From Herbaspirillum sp. GW103 (lineage in GTDB: Bacteria > Pseudomonadota > Gammaproteobacteria > Burkholderiales > Burkholderiaceae_D): 64,000 nucleotides of DNA. Both the position numbers and the translations under genes were made by a program. This document shows positions 27,645 through 37,176 of the stretch, piece after piece. The stretch covers positions 248,001 to 312,000 of the forward strand of contig NZ_AJVC01000003.1 in assembly GCF_000261365.1 (NCBI RefSeq). The letters run 5' to 3'. Each line of letters opens with the position of its first letter. Within the stretch, counting starts at the first letter, position 1. The notes under the pieces were generated by a model. The model did no database searches. It was not told the origin of the DNA and saw only the letters and a program-made list of their open reading frames with translations.

Positions 27645-28007
27645 TCAGGCGCTGCCTTGCCGGTCGTCGTCGTGCTGCGGGTAAGCCGTCTCCTTCTGAC
27701 TGCCCAGCAGCACATTGGTCCATTTCCCCTGGGCTGAGCTGGCCCCTTCCGGCAGGAGCATGTAGGACAGGCTCTGCAGGCCGCAATACTGTTCCAGATA
27801 ATCGCGCGCGTGCGCCATGCGCTCGCGCAGTTGCGTGATGCTGTCCTTGCCGCCGGGCCGCATCGGCAGGAATTCGAAGACCACTTCCGGATGCAGGAAT
27901 TCGGTGAGGTGCTGGATGACCTGCTCGACATCGGGCGCCTCGCTGCTGAATTCGTGATGGGCCGGGGTCGCTTCGTCACGCAGCTGGTAGCGGATCAGGC
28001 AGCGCAT
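27645..28007 (-). CDS. Uncharacterised 120-residue protein next to a diguanylate cyclase
   Basis: Not recognised. A soluble protein with no signal peptide and mixed alpha/beta character: MRCLIRYQLRDEATP suggests a first beta strand, then HLTEFLHPEVVFEFLPM and two amphipathic helices (ITQLRERMAHARDYLEQYCG). ATG 28007 is preferred to GTG 28013 because GGAGG sits five bases ahead of ATG. The gene starts two bases after the stop of the upstream diguanylate cyclase, and its ribosome binding site lies inside that gene, so they form a coupled pair. A role as partner or effector of the cyclase is possible but unproven. The gene ends 29 bases from the convergent ABC ATPase. Confidence 0.65.
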   Translation of the reverse strand: MRCLIRYQLRDEATPAHHEFSSEAPDVEQVIQHLTEFLHPEVVFEFLPMRPGGKDSITQLRERMAHARDYLEQYCGLQSLSYMLLPEGASSAQGKWTNVLLGSQKETAYPQHDDDRQGSA

Positions 28008-28009
28008 CT

Positions 28010-29569
28010 TCACCTCCGCCCAGGGTGTTCGGGGATCATCGCCAGGCGCGGATAGTCGTGCTGGATCGCACGGTCGCGACCCTGTTCCTTGGCGCGGTAG
28101 AGGGCGGCGTCGGCGGTGTCGATCAGTTCGCGGGCATCGACCTGTGCACCCTTGCCGCTGGCCAGGCTGGCGACTCCTACGCTGATGGTGACGTGTCCTA
28201 CCGAGCTGCCTTCATGCGGGATATCGAGGGCGCGCACGGCCTGTACCAGCCGGTTGGAAATGGCGTGGGCGCTGGCAGCGTTGCAGTTGGGCAGGATCAG
28301 CGCAAATTCCTCGCCGCCATAGCGTGCCACGATGTCGCCCTGGCGACGTGCCACGCTGTTGAGGGCTGCCGCCACCTGCTTGAGACAGATGTCGCCAGCA
28401 GCATGACCATAGGTATCGTTGTAGCGCTTGAAGTGGTCCACATCCACCATGATCAGCGAGAGCGACTCGCCGGAACGGTTCAGTCGCGCCAGTTCAGCGG
28501 TGAGCGCCGCATCGAAGTAGCGGCGGTTGAAGACGTCGGTCAGGCCGTCCTTCTGCGACTGCGCTTCCAGGGTGCGATAGAGCCTTTCCAGTTCGGTCCG
28601 GGCGGTGATGGCTTCGAGCTCGGCATTTTCGCGCCCGGCCACCTGCGCCACCAGGCGGTTGCCGCCATAGCCGATGACGATGAGCAGAAGCAGCACCGCG
28701 ATGCCGCGGATCCACACGCGCCGTGTCCAGTCTTCCAGGACGTCGTCCTTGGCCAGCGCCACGGCGACGAACAGGGGATACAGGCTGCAATGCTGGAAAC
28801 TGGTCAGGCGCACGATATCGTCGCGCGGGGAGCGCATCTCGAAGCTGCCTTCTTCGGCCCGGCTGAGGTATCGGGTCACTAGCACGGACTTGGAGATGTC
28901 CAGGCCAATGGAATAGCTCAGCAACGGCTGACGATAGATCACGGTGCCTTCGTTGAGGCCGAACAGGATGGCGCCGTCGCGGCCGATGGCGAACTGTTCG
29001 TAGTAGCGCTGGAAGTGGCTGAGGTCGACATCGGCCACCACCACCCCGGCAAAGCTGCCGTCGGTGTGGTTCACGCGCCGGCTCATGGTCACGATCCACT
29101 GGCCGTTGGTGCGGCTGCGCATGGGCTTGCCGATGTAGGCCTGGTCGGTGCGCAGGCGCTGGTGGTGCAGGAAGTAATCGTCCTGGATGTAGCGGTGTTC
29201 CAGAGTGGCCTGCGAGGTACCGATGGCCAGGCCCGTTTCGTCATACACCATCAGACTGGCCAACTGCGGTACGGCCGCCACCGAGGCCACCATGAAATCA
29301 TGGGTACGCTGGCGCCCGGCCACGCCGGGACCGTCATATTCCATATGCTCCTGGATGCCTTGCAGGACCACGTCGATTTCCTTGAAGGACTGGTCGGCAT
29401 GCTGGGTCATGGCCAGTGCCATGTTGGAGGCATTGCGGATGGCCTCGTCGGTGGCCACCTCATAGGCACGCCAGGCCGACCACGCCTCCAGCAGCAGGAT
29501 GATGAGACAGACCACGACCACGAACAGCTTGGCTGTTCTGGATGCGCGCTGGATTCTGTGTTCTGGCAT
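28010..29569 (-). CDS. Membrane diguanylate cyclase with periplasmic sensor
   Basis: Makes cyclic di-GMP from two GTP. The 519-residue protein starts at ATG 29569 (MPEHRIQRAS) behind GGGGGAAAG. Transmembrane helices are at about 14-32 and 285-303, enclosing a periplasmic PDC/Cache-like sensor. The GGDEF domain has the active-site motif GGEEF at 418-422 and an inhibitory I-site R-Q-G-D at 409-412, so feedback inhibition by product is expected. The metal-binding MVDVDHFKRYND and the DGLTDVFNRRYF start are intact. A paralogue of exactly the same length lies at 53270-54829. It is followed by a translationally linked small gene. The sensed signal is unknown. Confidence 0.93.
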   Translation of the reverse strand: MPEHRIQRASRTAKLFVVVVCLIILLLEAWSAWRAYEVATDEAIRNASNMALAMTQHADQSFKEIDVVLQGIQEHMEYDGPGVAGRQRTHDFMVASVAAVPQLASLMVYDETGLAIGTSQATLEHRYIQDDYFLHHQRLRTDQAYIGKPMRSRTNGQWIVTMSRRVNHTDGSFAGVVVADVDLSHFQRYYEQFAIGRDGAILFGLNEGTVIYRQPLLSYSIGLDISKSVLVTRYLSRAEEGSFEMRSPRDDIVRLTSFQHCSLYPLFVAVALAKDDVLEDWTRRVWIRGIAVLLLLIVIGYGGNRLVAQVAGRENAELEAITARTELERLYRTLEAQSQKDGLTDVFNRRYFDAALTAELARLNRSGESLSLIMVDVDHFKRYNDTYGHAAGDICLKQVAAALNSVARRQGDIVARYGGEEFALILPNCNAASAHAISNRLVQAVRALDIPHEGSSVGHVTISVGVASLASGKGAQVDARELIDTADAALYRAKEQGRDRAIQHDYPRLAMIPEHPGRR

Positions 29570-29730
29570 GTTGTCGCTTTCCCCCGGAAACGGCTTTACC
29601 CCCCGGCGCCCTGTTGCCTGTCTGCATTGTTGTGCAGGCTGTTGGGCGCGTCTATCAGGGATGTCCTGAACTTGTATCGAGATTAACAGATTCCCCTGAT
29701 GCAAGGGCGAGCCGCCGTTGCCTGTACCCC

Positions 29731-32700
29731 TCAGTCGTAGCGGCGGCTGAACAGGATGTTCAGGCCATTGATGGTGCCGGCCCGCGCCACCACCGACCAG
29801 CGTCGCGAGATCTGCCAGGTAGCCTTGGCTACGCTGGCCGCGCCCTGCAGGCTCTGCTCGTAGCCCAGCGTGATCTTCTGGGTGATGGCCTTGCCCAGGT
29901 TGACCACCTGGTCATCGGTCAGCCCCGATTCGCTGGAACCGATGCTGAACTGGTCCAGCCCGATATCCTTGGCGATGCGCTTGCCGCCCATGTTGCCCAC
30001 CAGCGCCAGGGCCTGGCTGCTGGCGGTGCGCTGGCCGATGCTGGAACTGTCGGTGCCGTGACCGAACATCATCCAGGACAGTTTTTCGTCATCCGGCACA
30101 TTGGGTTCGGACACCAGTTGCACGCGTGGCTGGTTGACGTTGCCGGTCACCGAGACCCCGGCTTCGACATCCTGGTTGCGGCGCATGGCCAGGATGTTGA
30201 TGTTGGGATTGGCGATCGGGCCCTGGAAGTTGATGATGCCGCGCTCGATATTGAGTTTGGTGCCAAAAGCTTCATAGCTGCCCTCGGCCACGTTGATGGT
30301 GCCCGTGGCGCGCAGCGGGGAGAGCGGTTCGCTACGAACATTCATATCACCCCGCAAACGCAGGTCGGCGCCGCTGCCACGGAAGCGGAAGTCGTTGCCC
30401 AGATCGAGCGCCAGGTTGATGACGGGGGCGAACTTGCTGGCCGGTTTCTCGGTGGCCGCTTCCAGTTTCTGTTGTGACGAGGCGGCTGCACCGACGCGGT
30501 TCTTGCCGCTGCGGCTGACGATGACCACGTCATCGCCCAGCTTGGGCGCGCTGCTCTTGGGCAGGTCGAAGAGGGCACGGTCGACGGTGAACTTGCCATC
30601 GACCCGCAACTGTTCGTTGACGTTGCTGATCTTGCCTTCGCCGGAGAGCATCAGCTGGCGGTCGGGGCTGGCGAACAGTTCCAGATGGTCGGCGGTGAGG
30701 GTGGCGTTGAGGTCGGGATTATCCGCACCCAGCTGGATCTTGCCACCGGCGCGCAGGGTGCCGCGTCCGCCGTGGAACTCGATCTGGCGCAGCTCGATCA
30801 CGTTGCTGTCCATGACGATACGCACGATGCCATCCTTCAACTGGATACCCTGGTCGAATTCGGTCACGGCCAGGTTGTCGCCATTGATGGCGCCCGACAG
30901 GCGCGGCTGGGCGAGCGTGCCGCCGGCGTTGAGGGTGGCGGCCAGCTTGCCGTTGAGGCTCACTTGCGGCCCGATCAGGTCGCCCACGCGCTTGAGTTCC
31001 GGTACATCGAGGCTGGCCTTGAGGTTCAGCGGCGATTCGGGCGCAAGGGCCAGCAGTGCCTCCACACGACGCAGGCCGACCTCGCCACCCAGCTCCAGCG
31101 TACCGATGCGCGCGGCGTTGACGCGCCCGGTGACATTCATGCGTTCGCCCTGGAACTGGCCGCGCAGCTGCAGTTCGGACAGGCCCAGCGCCGCTTCGCC
31201 CACGCTGGTGGTGACCCGCAGATCGCCCGACTTGCGCGCGATCTGCAGGTAGCCGCTGGCAGTCTCGGCCAGGCTGAAGTCCCAGTCGCTGTCCAGCACC
31301 AGGTCGGTCTTGACGGGCGGCGGCGTCCCGGTGAACTGCTGCACCAGTTCAAGTACCCGGCCCACATCCAGCGCGCGCACCTGTCCCGCCGAAGCCAGTC
31401 GGCCCTGGTGGTAGGACAGGCGCTTCAGTTCCAGCGCGCTGTGGTCGATCTCGATGCGGGTGCTGCCGGTCTCGATGTCGTCGGCCGACGCGTCCAGTGT
31501 GAGCGGGCTGGTCAGGGCGATGCGCGGCAGGCCCTGGTTGCTGAACTGGTCCAGGCTGCCGGCCCAGCCATAGTTGCCACGGGTCTTTTCGGTGAGCTTG
31601 CCGTGCGCGGCCAGGTTCAGGTCCAGCGGCTGGTCGGCCAGCTTGCCCCTGGCCTGCATGGACAGGGTGTGGCTGGCATAGGTGCCATCCAGTTTGAGGG
31701 CCAGGCGTGCCAGTTCGGCGTGCGGACCGCTGTAGCCGTCGCCTTCGATGCTCAGGGACAGGCGGTTGTCGGGCGAGGCCACACCGGCAGCCAGGTTGCT
31801 GTGCAATTCGCTCTGACCGGTCAGGTGATGCAGCTTGTGCGCACCGAAGGCCAGCTGCTCGGCCTGCAGGCTGGCCAGCAGGTTGGGGCGCTCGCGCGTG
31901 CCGGTGAGGATGCCATCCACCCGCAACAGGCCGGCCAGTCCATAGCCCAGCCGCGCGAGCTGCGGCGCATCGACCTTGAGCCTGAGCTTGTCGCGGGCGG
32001 CACCGAAGCTGCCGTCCAGGTCCAGCGTATTACCGGCGATCTGCACATTGGCGTGGCTGGGCATCAGGCGCATGCCGGCCAGGTTGATGTCGCCCTGGCC
32101 GCGCATGGGCAGGGCATCGTAAGTACTGTCGTGGATGCGGAAACCCAGCTTGAGCTTCAGTTCCGGAGAGAGCGCACCGGCGGCGTCGAAGTCCATGTTG
32201 ATGCGCGCCGGGATGGGCTTGGAGGTGGTCGCGGCAACGCGCTTGCGGCCCTTGCCGGAGGTGGTCGGGGGCGGCCTCACCGCCTGCAGCACGGCGCTCG
32301 GATCGAAGTCCACCAGCCGGCCCTTGAAGGCGTAATCCATTGCATTGGCGGTCTGCAGGGTACCGGAGGTCTCCAGGCGCGATTTGCCGGCGCTCAGCGA
32401 GGCGTCGCGCAGTTGTACTTGATCCTTGCCGATGAGGCTGTCCACATGCAGCTTCAGGGTGCTGTCCTGCAGGGTCAGCAGGAGTTGCTGGGCGTCGGGC
32501 GCAAGCGTGACATCCACCGGCCCGGAAAGCCGGGTTGGTCGCACCTGGTGATGCAGCTGGTTCAGGTCCAGGTCGCTCACGCGCAGCTTGAACTGTCCCG
32601 CCATGGGCTCAGCCTTGCCGGGCTCGCTGCTGCCGGGACGAAACTGCCCGCTGCCTTCGATGCGTGCGTGCTGCGGCAGGCGGATCTCCAGCCGCGACAG

Positions 32701-33756
32701 GGTTTGTTGCTGCAGATCCAGCTTCAGGTCGGCGCTGGCCGAGAGCAACGGCAAGCGTTGCTGGTCCAGGCTGCCGGGGCGGGCATTGTCGATCTCCACA
32801 CGGCCCGCCACCTGCAAGGGAGCGTCGGCGGCCAACCCGGCAGGTGGTGCCAGGTCGGCGCGCAGGTTCAGGTCGGCGGCGGGCGCTGCGGCGTTGAAGG
32901 CTTGCGGATTGAGGTGCTGCAGGTCCACCCTGGCACGCTTGAGCGGGACACTGGCAAAGGGCGTGGCGACGATGTCGGCATTACCCTTGAGCTTGTCGCC
33001 GCCCGCGGTGAGCGCGATGCCCAGTTCCTGCAGCGAGCCCGACAATTGCGCGTTGAGCTGGTATTGCTCCTTGTTCTCGCCGTACTGGTAGGCCCCGGCC
33101 AGTTCCAGCCCGCCACCGATGGCAAACGGCGGCTTGCCGTTCAGGTGCAGCAAGGCAGTGGCGTCGCCGAAGGCGGTGCTGAGGCTGTCCAGCACCAGCG
33201 TATGTTGCACGCCGTCGGAGTTGCCATGCAGCTTGAGCTTGGCGAGTTCGGTGGTGGAAGTCCCCTGGATCAGTTTGAGGCTGGCCACGCTGATCTCGTG
33301 GATCTCCAGCGCCAGCGGGATCTCCAGCGAGGCCGGCTGGGTGCTCGGTTCGGTGGGCGAGGGTTGCTGGTTCAACTGCACGTTGCCCACGCGCAGGTAA
33401 TCAAGGTTGAACTTGCGGCGCAACAGCGCCAGGTGCCAGCGCGCGTCGACGCTGTCGATGTCGAGGATGCGCTTCTCATCCTGGTAATGCAGGTCGCGCA
33501 GGCGCAGGCCGTCGGCGACCGTGCCGCCCAGCAGCTGGCCGGAAAGCTTGCCGTCCAGGGCCTTGACGGCGGTGTCCCAGAGCAGCCGCGCACCGCTTTC
33601 GGTATGGGTGGCCAACAGGGCGGCAGCGGCAACGGCCAGTACCAGCGCGGCCACGCTGCCGCTGCTCCACGCGGCGATGCGACGGCCGCTGCGGGCGCGA
33701 CGACGCGGCGGCGGTGTGGCGGGGGCTTGTTGCGGATCGTGTTGCGGTTCGCTCAT
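29731..33756 (-). CDS. tamB: TamB, inner-membrane AsmA-like translocation/lipid-transport protein
   Basis: A 1341-residue protein anchored in the inner membrane by one helix at about residues 31-50, following a basic RRRARSGRR stretch. The long periplasmic beta-taco part carries phospholipids or assists outer-membrane protein insertion together with TamA. The C-terminal DUF490 domain is visible (RGSGADLRLRGDMNVRS, ATGTINVAEGSYEAFGTKL, RGIINFQGPIANPNINI) and the end is NGLNILFSRRYD. The upstream gene tamA is 57 bases away on the same strand, so they form the usual tamAB operon. No strong Shine-Dalgarno is visible before ATG 33756. Confidence 0.92.
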   Translation of the reverse strand: MSEPQHDPQQAPATPPPRRRARSGRRIAAWSSGSVAALVLAVAAAALLATHTESGARLLWDTAVKALDGKLSGQLLGGTVADGLRLRDLHYQDEKRILDIDSVDARWHLALLRRKFNLDYLRVGNVQLNQQPSPTEPSTQPASLEIPLALEIHEISVASLKLIQGTSTTELAKLKLHGNSDGVQHTLVLDSLSTAFGDATALLHLNGKPPFAIGGGLELAGAYQYGENKEQYQLNAQLSGSLQELGIALTAGGDKLKGNADIVATPFASVPLKRARVDLQHLNPQAFNAAAPAADLNLRADLAPPAGLAADAPLQVAGRVEIDNARPGSLDQQRLPLLSASADLKLDLQQQTLSRLEIRLPQHARIEGSGQFRPGSSEPGKAEPMAGQFKLRVSDLDLNQLHHQVRPTRLSGPVDVTLAPDAQQLLLTLQDSTLKLHVDSLIGKDQVQLRDASLSAGKSRLETSGTLQTANAMDYAFKGRLVDFDPSAVLQAVRPPPTTSGKGRKRVAATTSKPIPARINMDFDAAGALSPELKLKLGFRIHDSTYDALPMRGQGDINLAGMRLMPSHANVQIAGNTLDLDGSFGAARDKLRLKVDAPQLARLGYGLAGLLRVDGILTGTRERPNLLASLQAEQLAFGAHKLHHLTGQSELHSNLAAGVASPDNRLSLSIEGDGYSGPHAELARLALKLDGTYASHTLSMQARGKLADQPLDLNLAAHGKLTEKTRGNYGWAGSLDQFSNQGLPRIALTSPLTLDASADDIETGSTRIEIDHSALELKRLSYHQGRLASAGQVRALDVGRVLELVQQFTGTPPPVKTDLVLDSDWDFSLAETASGYLQIARKSGDLRVTTSVGEAALGLSELQLRGQFQGERMNVTGRVNAARIGTLELGGEVGLRRVEALLALAPESPLNLKASLDVPELKRVGDLIGPQVSLNGKLAATLNAGGTLAQPRLSGAINGDNLAVTEFDQGIQLKDGIVRIVMDSNVIELRQIEFHGGRGTLRAGGKIQLGADNPDLNATLTADHLELFASPDRQLMLSGEGKISNVNEQLRVDGKFTVDRALFDLPKSSAPKLGDDVVIVSRSGKNRVGAAASSQQKLEAATEKPASKFAPVINLALDLGNDFRFRGSGADLRLRGDMNVRSEPLSPLRATGTINVAEGSYEAFGTKLNIERGIINFQGPIANPNINILAMRRNQDVEAGVSVTGNVNQPRVQLVSEPNVPDDEKLSWMMFGHGTDSSSIGQRTASSQALALVGNMGGKRIAKDIGLDQFSIGSSESGLTDDQVVNLGKAITQKITLGYEQSLQGAASVAKATWQISRRWSVVARAGTINGLNILFSRRYD

Positions 33757-33813
33757 GCTGGGTGGTGATTCGAATTCAGTTCATCGGGAGGTGGGCGCGC
33801 TGCCGGTCCGGCG

Positions 33814-35589
33814 CTAGAACGCGATGCCCAGCGAAACGTGCGGCCGGATCTGGTGCTTCTGGATGCCATAGGCCAGGTCCAGGTTGAGCGTGCCGACCGG
33901 GCTGCGCCAGCGCGCACCGGTACCGACCCCGTGATAGAAGGTCTTGTTGTTCCAGTTGTCGGCGGCTGCGCCCACGTCATAGAAGACCGCCGCCCCCCAG
34001 TTCTCGCTGAACCAGCGCTGGTACTCCGAGCTGCCCACGGCCAGGTACTTGGTCGGATAGACGGTACCGTTCTGCTCGTTGCCGATGCTCTGGTAGCTGT
34101 AGCCGCGCACCGAATCGTTGCCGCCGGTGCGAAACAGCAGCGAGGGCGGCACCGCTCCGGCACTGCCCGCCGTGAAGACCCCGCCCAGTTCTGCGCGCAG
34201 CACCACGATGTCGCGCTTGCCGACCGGCACGAACTGCTTGAAGCGGCCATACAGGCGCGAGAAGCTCTGGTCGGTCAGCAAGCCCTTGAGGGCGAAACCG
34301 GCTTCCAGGGTCAGCAGGTTGCCCTTGCGCGGGAAGATCGGGTCATCCACGTTGCGGCGCGACCAGGCAAAGCCCGGCACCAGCGCGCGGTGCTTGCCGG
34401 GCGTGACGATGGTGTTGGCGGGCAGGGTGCTGCCGTCTTCCTGGCTCAGCTCGTCGCGGTAATAGGTCAGCGAGTAGGTGGTGTCGTAGTTCTCGCTGTT
34501 GCGCGCGCGCTTGAACCCGACCTGCTGGCTGCGCAGATCGATGCCTTCCAGCTTGGTCCGGTCGTAGGAGGTATTGAGGCTGTTGACGAAGGCCTTGTCG
34601 TCCGGCGGCATGGCCAGCGACAGCACGCCGTACTGGCGCTTCTGCTCCAGCCGCAACTGACTGTCGAAGACGTAGGCCTTGTTGAACACGTTGTAGTGCG
34701 AGTAGCGGCCCTCGACCTGGGCGCCGGTATCGGTGCTGTAGCCCACGCCGGCACGGATGCGCTGGGTCGGGAACTCGGTGACCTGTACCTTCACCGGGGT
34801 CTGGTCGGGATGCGCGGGATCGTCATCGATGGCCACGATGGCATTGGAAAAATACGGCGTGTTCTGGATCTGCCGTTGCAGGGCCAGCAGGCGGTTGACG
34901 TCATAGGATTCGCCCACGATGAGCGGATTGACGTGGCGGATGATGCTTTCCGGATAGCGCCGGGTGCCGGTGATCTGCACAGGCCCCAGCGTGAAGGCCG
35001 GACCGCTGTCATAGCGCACGGCCAGCTCGGCCTGGTGCTCGTCGGGATCGATACGCGCCTCGGAGCTGGCGATGCGGGCAGCGGCGTACTTCTTCTGCTG
35101 CAGTTTTTCCAGGCCGGCGTTCTTGGCGCGGTCCCAGTCTTCCTGGCGGAAGGGCTGGCCGACCGGCAGCGCCCAGTCTGCGCGGATACGCGCCACGGTG
35201 GCCTGGTCCTCGCGCGCGGCCGCGCCGGTGACGCCGATGTCGGTCGCACTGATGGCGGTGCGCGGACCGGGGTCTACGCTGATGGTGATGCGGCGTACCG
35301 CCTTCTTGCCCTCCGCGCCGGCGTCGTCCTGCTGGCTGACCTTGGTGACGGGCGTGAAGTAACCCTCGGTGGAGGTCAGCTCACGCACCTGGTCGGCGGC
35401 GGTATCCATCATGAACTTGAGCTGCTCATCGCTGATGTCGTCGCGGTCCTGGTAGCGCGAGAGGTCCAGGAAATCCTTGAGCAGCGACTGCACCGGCCGT
35501 GGGGCGTCGATCTGTACCTTGTAGGCGGCGTGGGCGGTATCGGCGGCGCACCAGAGGAAGGCGATGGCCAGACTGCGGGTCCAAGTCAT
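33814..35589 (-). CDS. tamA: TamA, Omp85-family outer-membrane protein
   Basis: Outer-membrane partner of TamB, 591 residues. The signal peptide ends near A-H-A (about residue 21). Three POTRA-like modules follow (residues about 22-270), for example the turn SDEQLKFMMDTAADQVRELT and YPESIIRHVNPLIVGESYDV. The C-terminal half is a 16-strand Omp85 barrel with the conserved loop VRGYSYQSIG and a final strand ending in Phe (PHVSLGIAF). It is divergent from the ferredoxin reductase gene across a 315-base gap and precedes tamB. Confidence 0.92.
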   Translation of the reverse strand: MTWTRSLAIAFLWCAADTAHAAYKVQIDAPRPVQSLLKDFLDLSRYQDRDDISDEQLKFMMDTAADQVRELTSTEGYFTPVTKVSQQDDAGAEGKKAVRRITISVDPGPRTAISATDIGVTGAAAREDQATVARIRADWALPVGQPFRQEDWDRAKNAGLEKLQQKKYAAARIASSEARIDPDEHQAELAVRYDSGPAFTLGPVQITGTRRYPESIIRHVNPLIVGESYDVNRLLALQRQIQNTPYFSNAIVAIDDDPAHPDQTPVKVQVTEFPTQRIRAGVGYSTDTGAQVEGRYSHYNVFNKAYVFDSQLRLEQKRQYGVLSLAMPPDDKAFVNSLNTSYDRTKLEGIDLRSQQVGFKRARNSENYDTTYSLTYYRDELSQEDGSTLPANTIVTPGKHRALVPGFAWSRRNVDDPIFPRKGNLLTLEAGFALKGLLTDQSFSRLYGRFKQFVPVGKRDIVVLRAELGGVFTAGSAGAVPPSLLFRTGGNDSVRGYSYQSIGNEQNGTVYPTKYLAVGSSEYQRWFSENWGAAVFYDVGAAADNWNNKTFYHGVGTGARWRSPVGTLNLDLAYGIQKHQIRPHVSLGIAF

Positions 35590-35904
35590 TGATTCACTGC
35601 ATCATCGGTTGTCGGTTGAGGCGGCCTGACGCGCCGCAAGGCAAGTCGGGTAGGATGAGGGCTGGCGGCATGCCACCCAGGCCTGACCTGTGCGCAGTGC
35701 GGATAGTTCCTGGCCGTGCAGGCGGCGCAAGCTTCATTTTCGGCTCGCCCTGCATGTCATCCTGTGACCCGGTGCCATGCACGCCGCTTGCGGTATTGCC
35801 GGTGCAAGCCCCGGAGGGCCTGCCCGCCTGTTCATCCCGCTATTGTAATGCCCCGGCAGTGGTTGTCGTACGGGCAATCTGGCAGTTCATCGAAGGAGAA
35901 TCCT
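35590..35904. other. Divergent intergenic region tamA / ferredoxin reductase
   Basis: This 315-base stretch must hold the tamAB and reductase promoters. I saw no convincing -35/-10 pair, repeat or hairpin in it. AAGGAGAA at 35893-35900 is the ribosome binding site of the reductase gene. Confidence 0.5.
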
Positions 35905-36714
35905 GTGAGCAGTACCAGTAGTGTGAGCTTTGATGCGTATTCGGAAAAGGCGACTTGCGAGCGCCTGTTGTGGGTGCATCGCTGGACCGACAAGCTGTTG
36001 AGCTTTCGCACCACGCGCCCGGCCGGCTACGGTTTCACGGCCGGGCAGTTTGCGCGCCTGGGCCTGGAGATCGATGGCGAGGTGGTCTCGCGTGCCTATT
36101 CGATCACCTCGGCCGAAGGGGATGATTACCTGGAGTACTACGCCATCATCGTCCCGGAAGGAAAATTCACTTCACGCCTGAACCAGCTTCAGCCGGGCGA
36201 TGCCGTCTGGGTCGAAAAGCTCAGTTACGGTTTCATGACTGCCGATCGTTTCGCCGATGGTCGCCAGTTGTGGATGCTGGCCACCGGTACCGGCCTGGGG
36301 CCATATGTCTCGATCCTGCAGCAGCCCGAGGTGTGGCAGCGATTCGAGGATTTGATCGTGGTCCACGGTGTACGCCAGCGCGAGGAACTGGCCTATGCCG
36401 AAACCTTCGCCCGCTTGCAGCAGCAAGCCCGCGAGCAGGACTGGCCGGCGCGCCTGCATCGGCTGTGCTGCGTCACGCGCGAGGCCGACCTGCCGGTCGC
36501 CCCAGGCTGGCTGGGCGGGCGCATCACGACTCTGCTCCGGGACGGCCGGCTGGAACAGGCCAGCGGCCTGGCCCTGAGCCCCGAGCACAGCCGCGTGATG
36601 GCCTGCGGCAATCCGGACATGGTCACCGAGGTGCGCGAGTTGCTGCGGGAACGCGGCATGACGCCGCTGCGGCGTACCGGTGGCGGGCAGTTCGTGACCG
36701 AGGATTACTGGTGA
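35905..36714 (+). CDS. fpr: Ferredoxin/flavodoxin-NADP+ reductase
   Basis: FAD enzyme that moves electrons between NADPH and ferredoxin or flavodoxin. It has 269 residues. The start is GTG 35905, four bases after AAGGAGAA, giving MSSTSSVSFDAYSEK. The FAD-binding motif R-A-Y-S-I-T-S (about residues 53-59), the pyrophosphate region KFTSRLNQLQPGD and the NADP motif GTGLGPYVSI are clear. The protein ends QFVTEDYW; the C-terminal aromatic residue stacks on FAD in the bacterial Fpr class. It supports redox stress responses and iron-sulfur cluster supply in known bacteria. Stand-alone gene. Confidence 0.9.
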   Translation: MSSTSSVSFDAYSEKATCERLLWVHRWTDKLLSFRTTRPAGYGFTAGQFARLGLEIDGEVVSRAYSITSAEGDDYLEYYAIIVPEGKFTSRLNQLQPGDAVWVEKLSYGFMTADRFADGRQLWMLATGTGLGPYVSILQQPEVWQRFEDLIVVHGVRQREELAYAETFARLQQQAREQDWPARLHRLCCVTREADLPVAPGWLGGRITTLLRDGRLEQASGLALSPEHSRVMACGNPDMVTEVRELLRERGMTPLRRTGGGQFVTEDYW

Positions 36715-37176
36715 TGCAGGAGGAGCCCCGGTGCAAGCCCTTGAGGCGTCAGCCGGACAAAGCCAGGACGCTGCGATGCAGCTTGGGCGTACCTGGGCTT
36801 GATGGTGCGTGCTGGTGAGGAGCGATGAGAATTCCGTGGGACCTCACACGATATCGAGCCAGGCCACAAATATTTTTTAGATATCTTCACTAAAAGCTCG
36901 GGATCGAATATTTTCTATTGACACCTCGAAATAATTCGATTTTTTGTGGGAATAACGCACTTTCCTTTCTATTTTCTTCAGATTTTCTCTATCTCCTAAC
37001 GATGGAAGTTTTCGCGATGCCGTAGTGGCATCGCCCGACATGGGGAGCCGACATCGATGCAGACAAATCGAGGGCGCCAGCCGAGGCAATACAAAGGCGA
37101 TATATGGGAGGATGAACGCGGGCAATGATGTCGCGGAGTCGCCACCTGTCAGTCAATTGAACCATTTGGGGGTAGC
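36715..37176. other. AT-rich intergenic region upstream of RcsB-like gene
   Basis: 462 bases without a convincing gene; short frames here have no ribosome binding site. The middle (36860-37000) is clearly AT-rich compared with its flanks. It contains TTGACA at 36918-36923 followed by a small palindrome CGAAATAATTCG (36927-36938), without a good -10. A hairpin GCGATGCC-GTAGT-GGCATCGC lies at 37014-37034. It probably holds the promoter and control sites of the response regulator that follows. Confidence 0.5.

Noticed and set aside
30685..33768. 1027-codon plus-strand frame opposite tamB
   Set aside because: Low-complexity Gly/Gln/Val/Ala product; tamB on the minus strand has a recognisable DUF490 end and an operon partner.
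36877..37125. 82-codon minus-strand frame in the AT-rich gap
   Set aside because: No ribosome binding site, no recognisable motif, and composition follows the AT-rich background.
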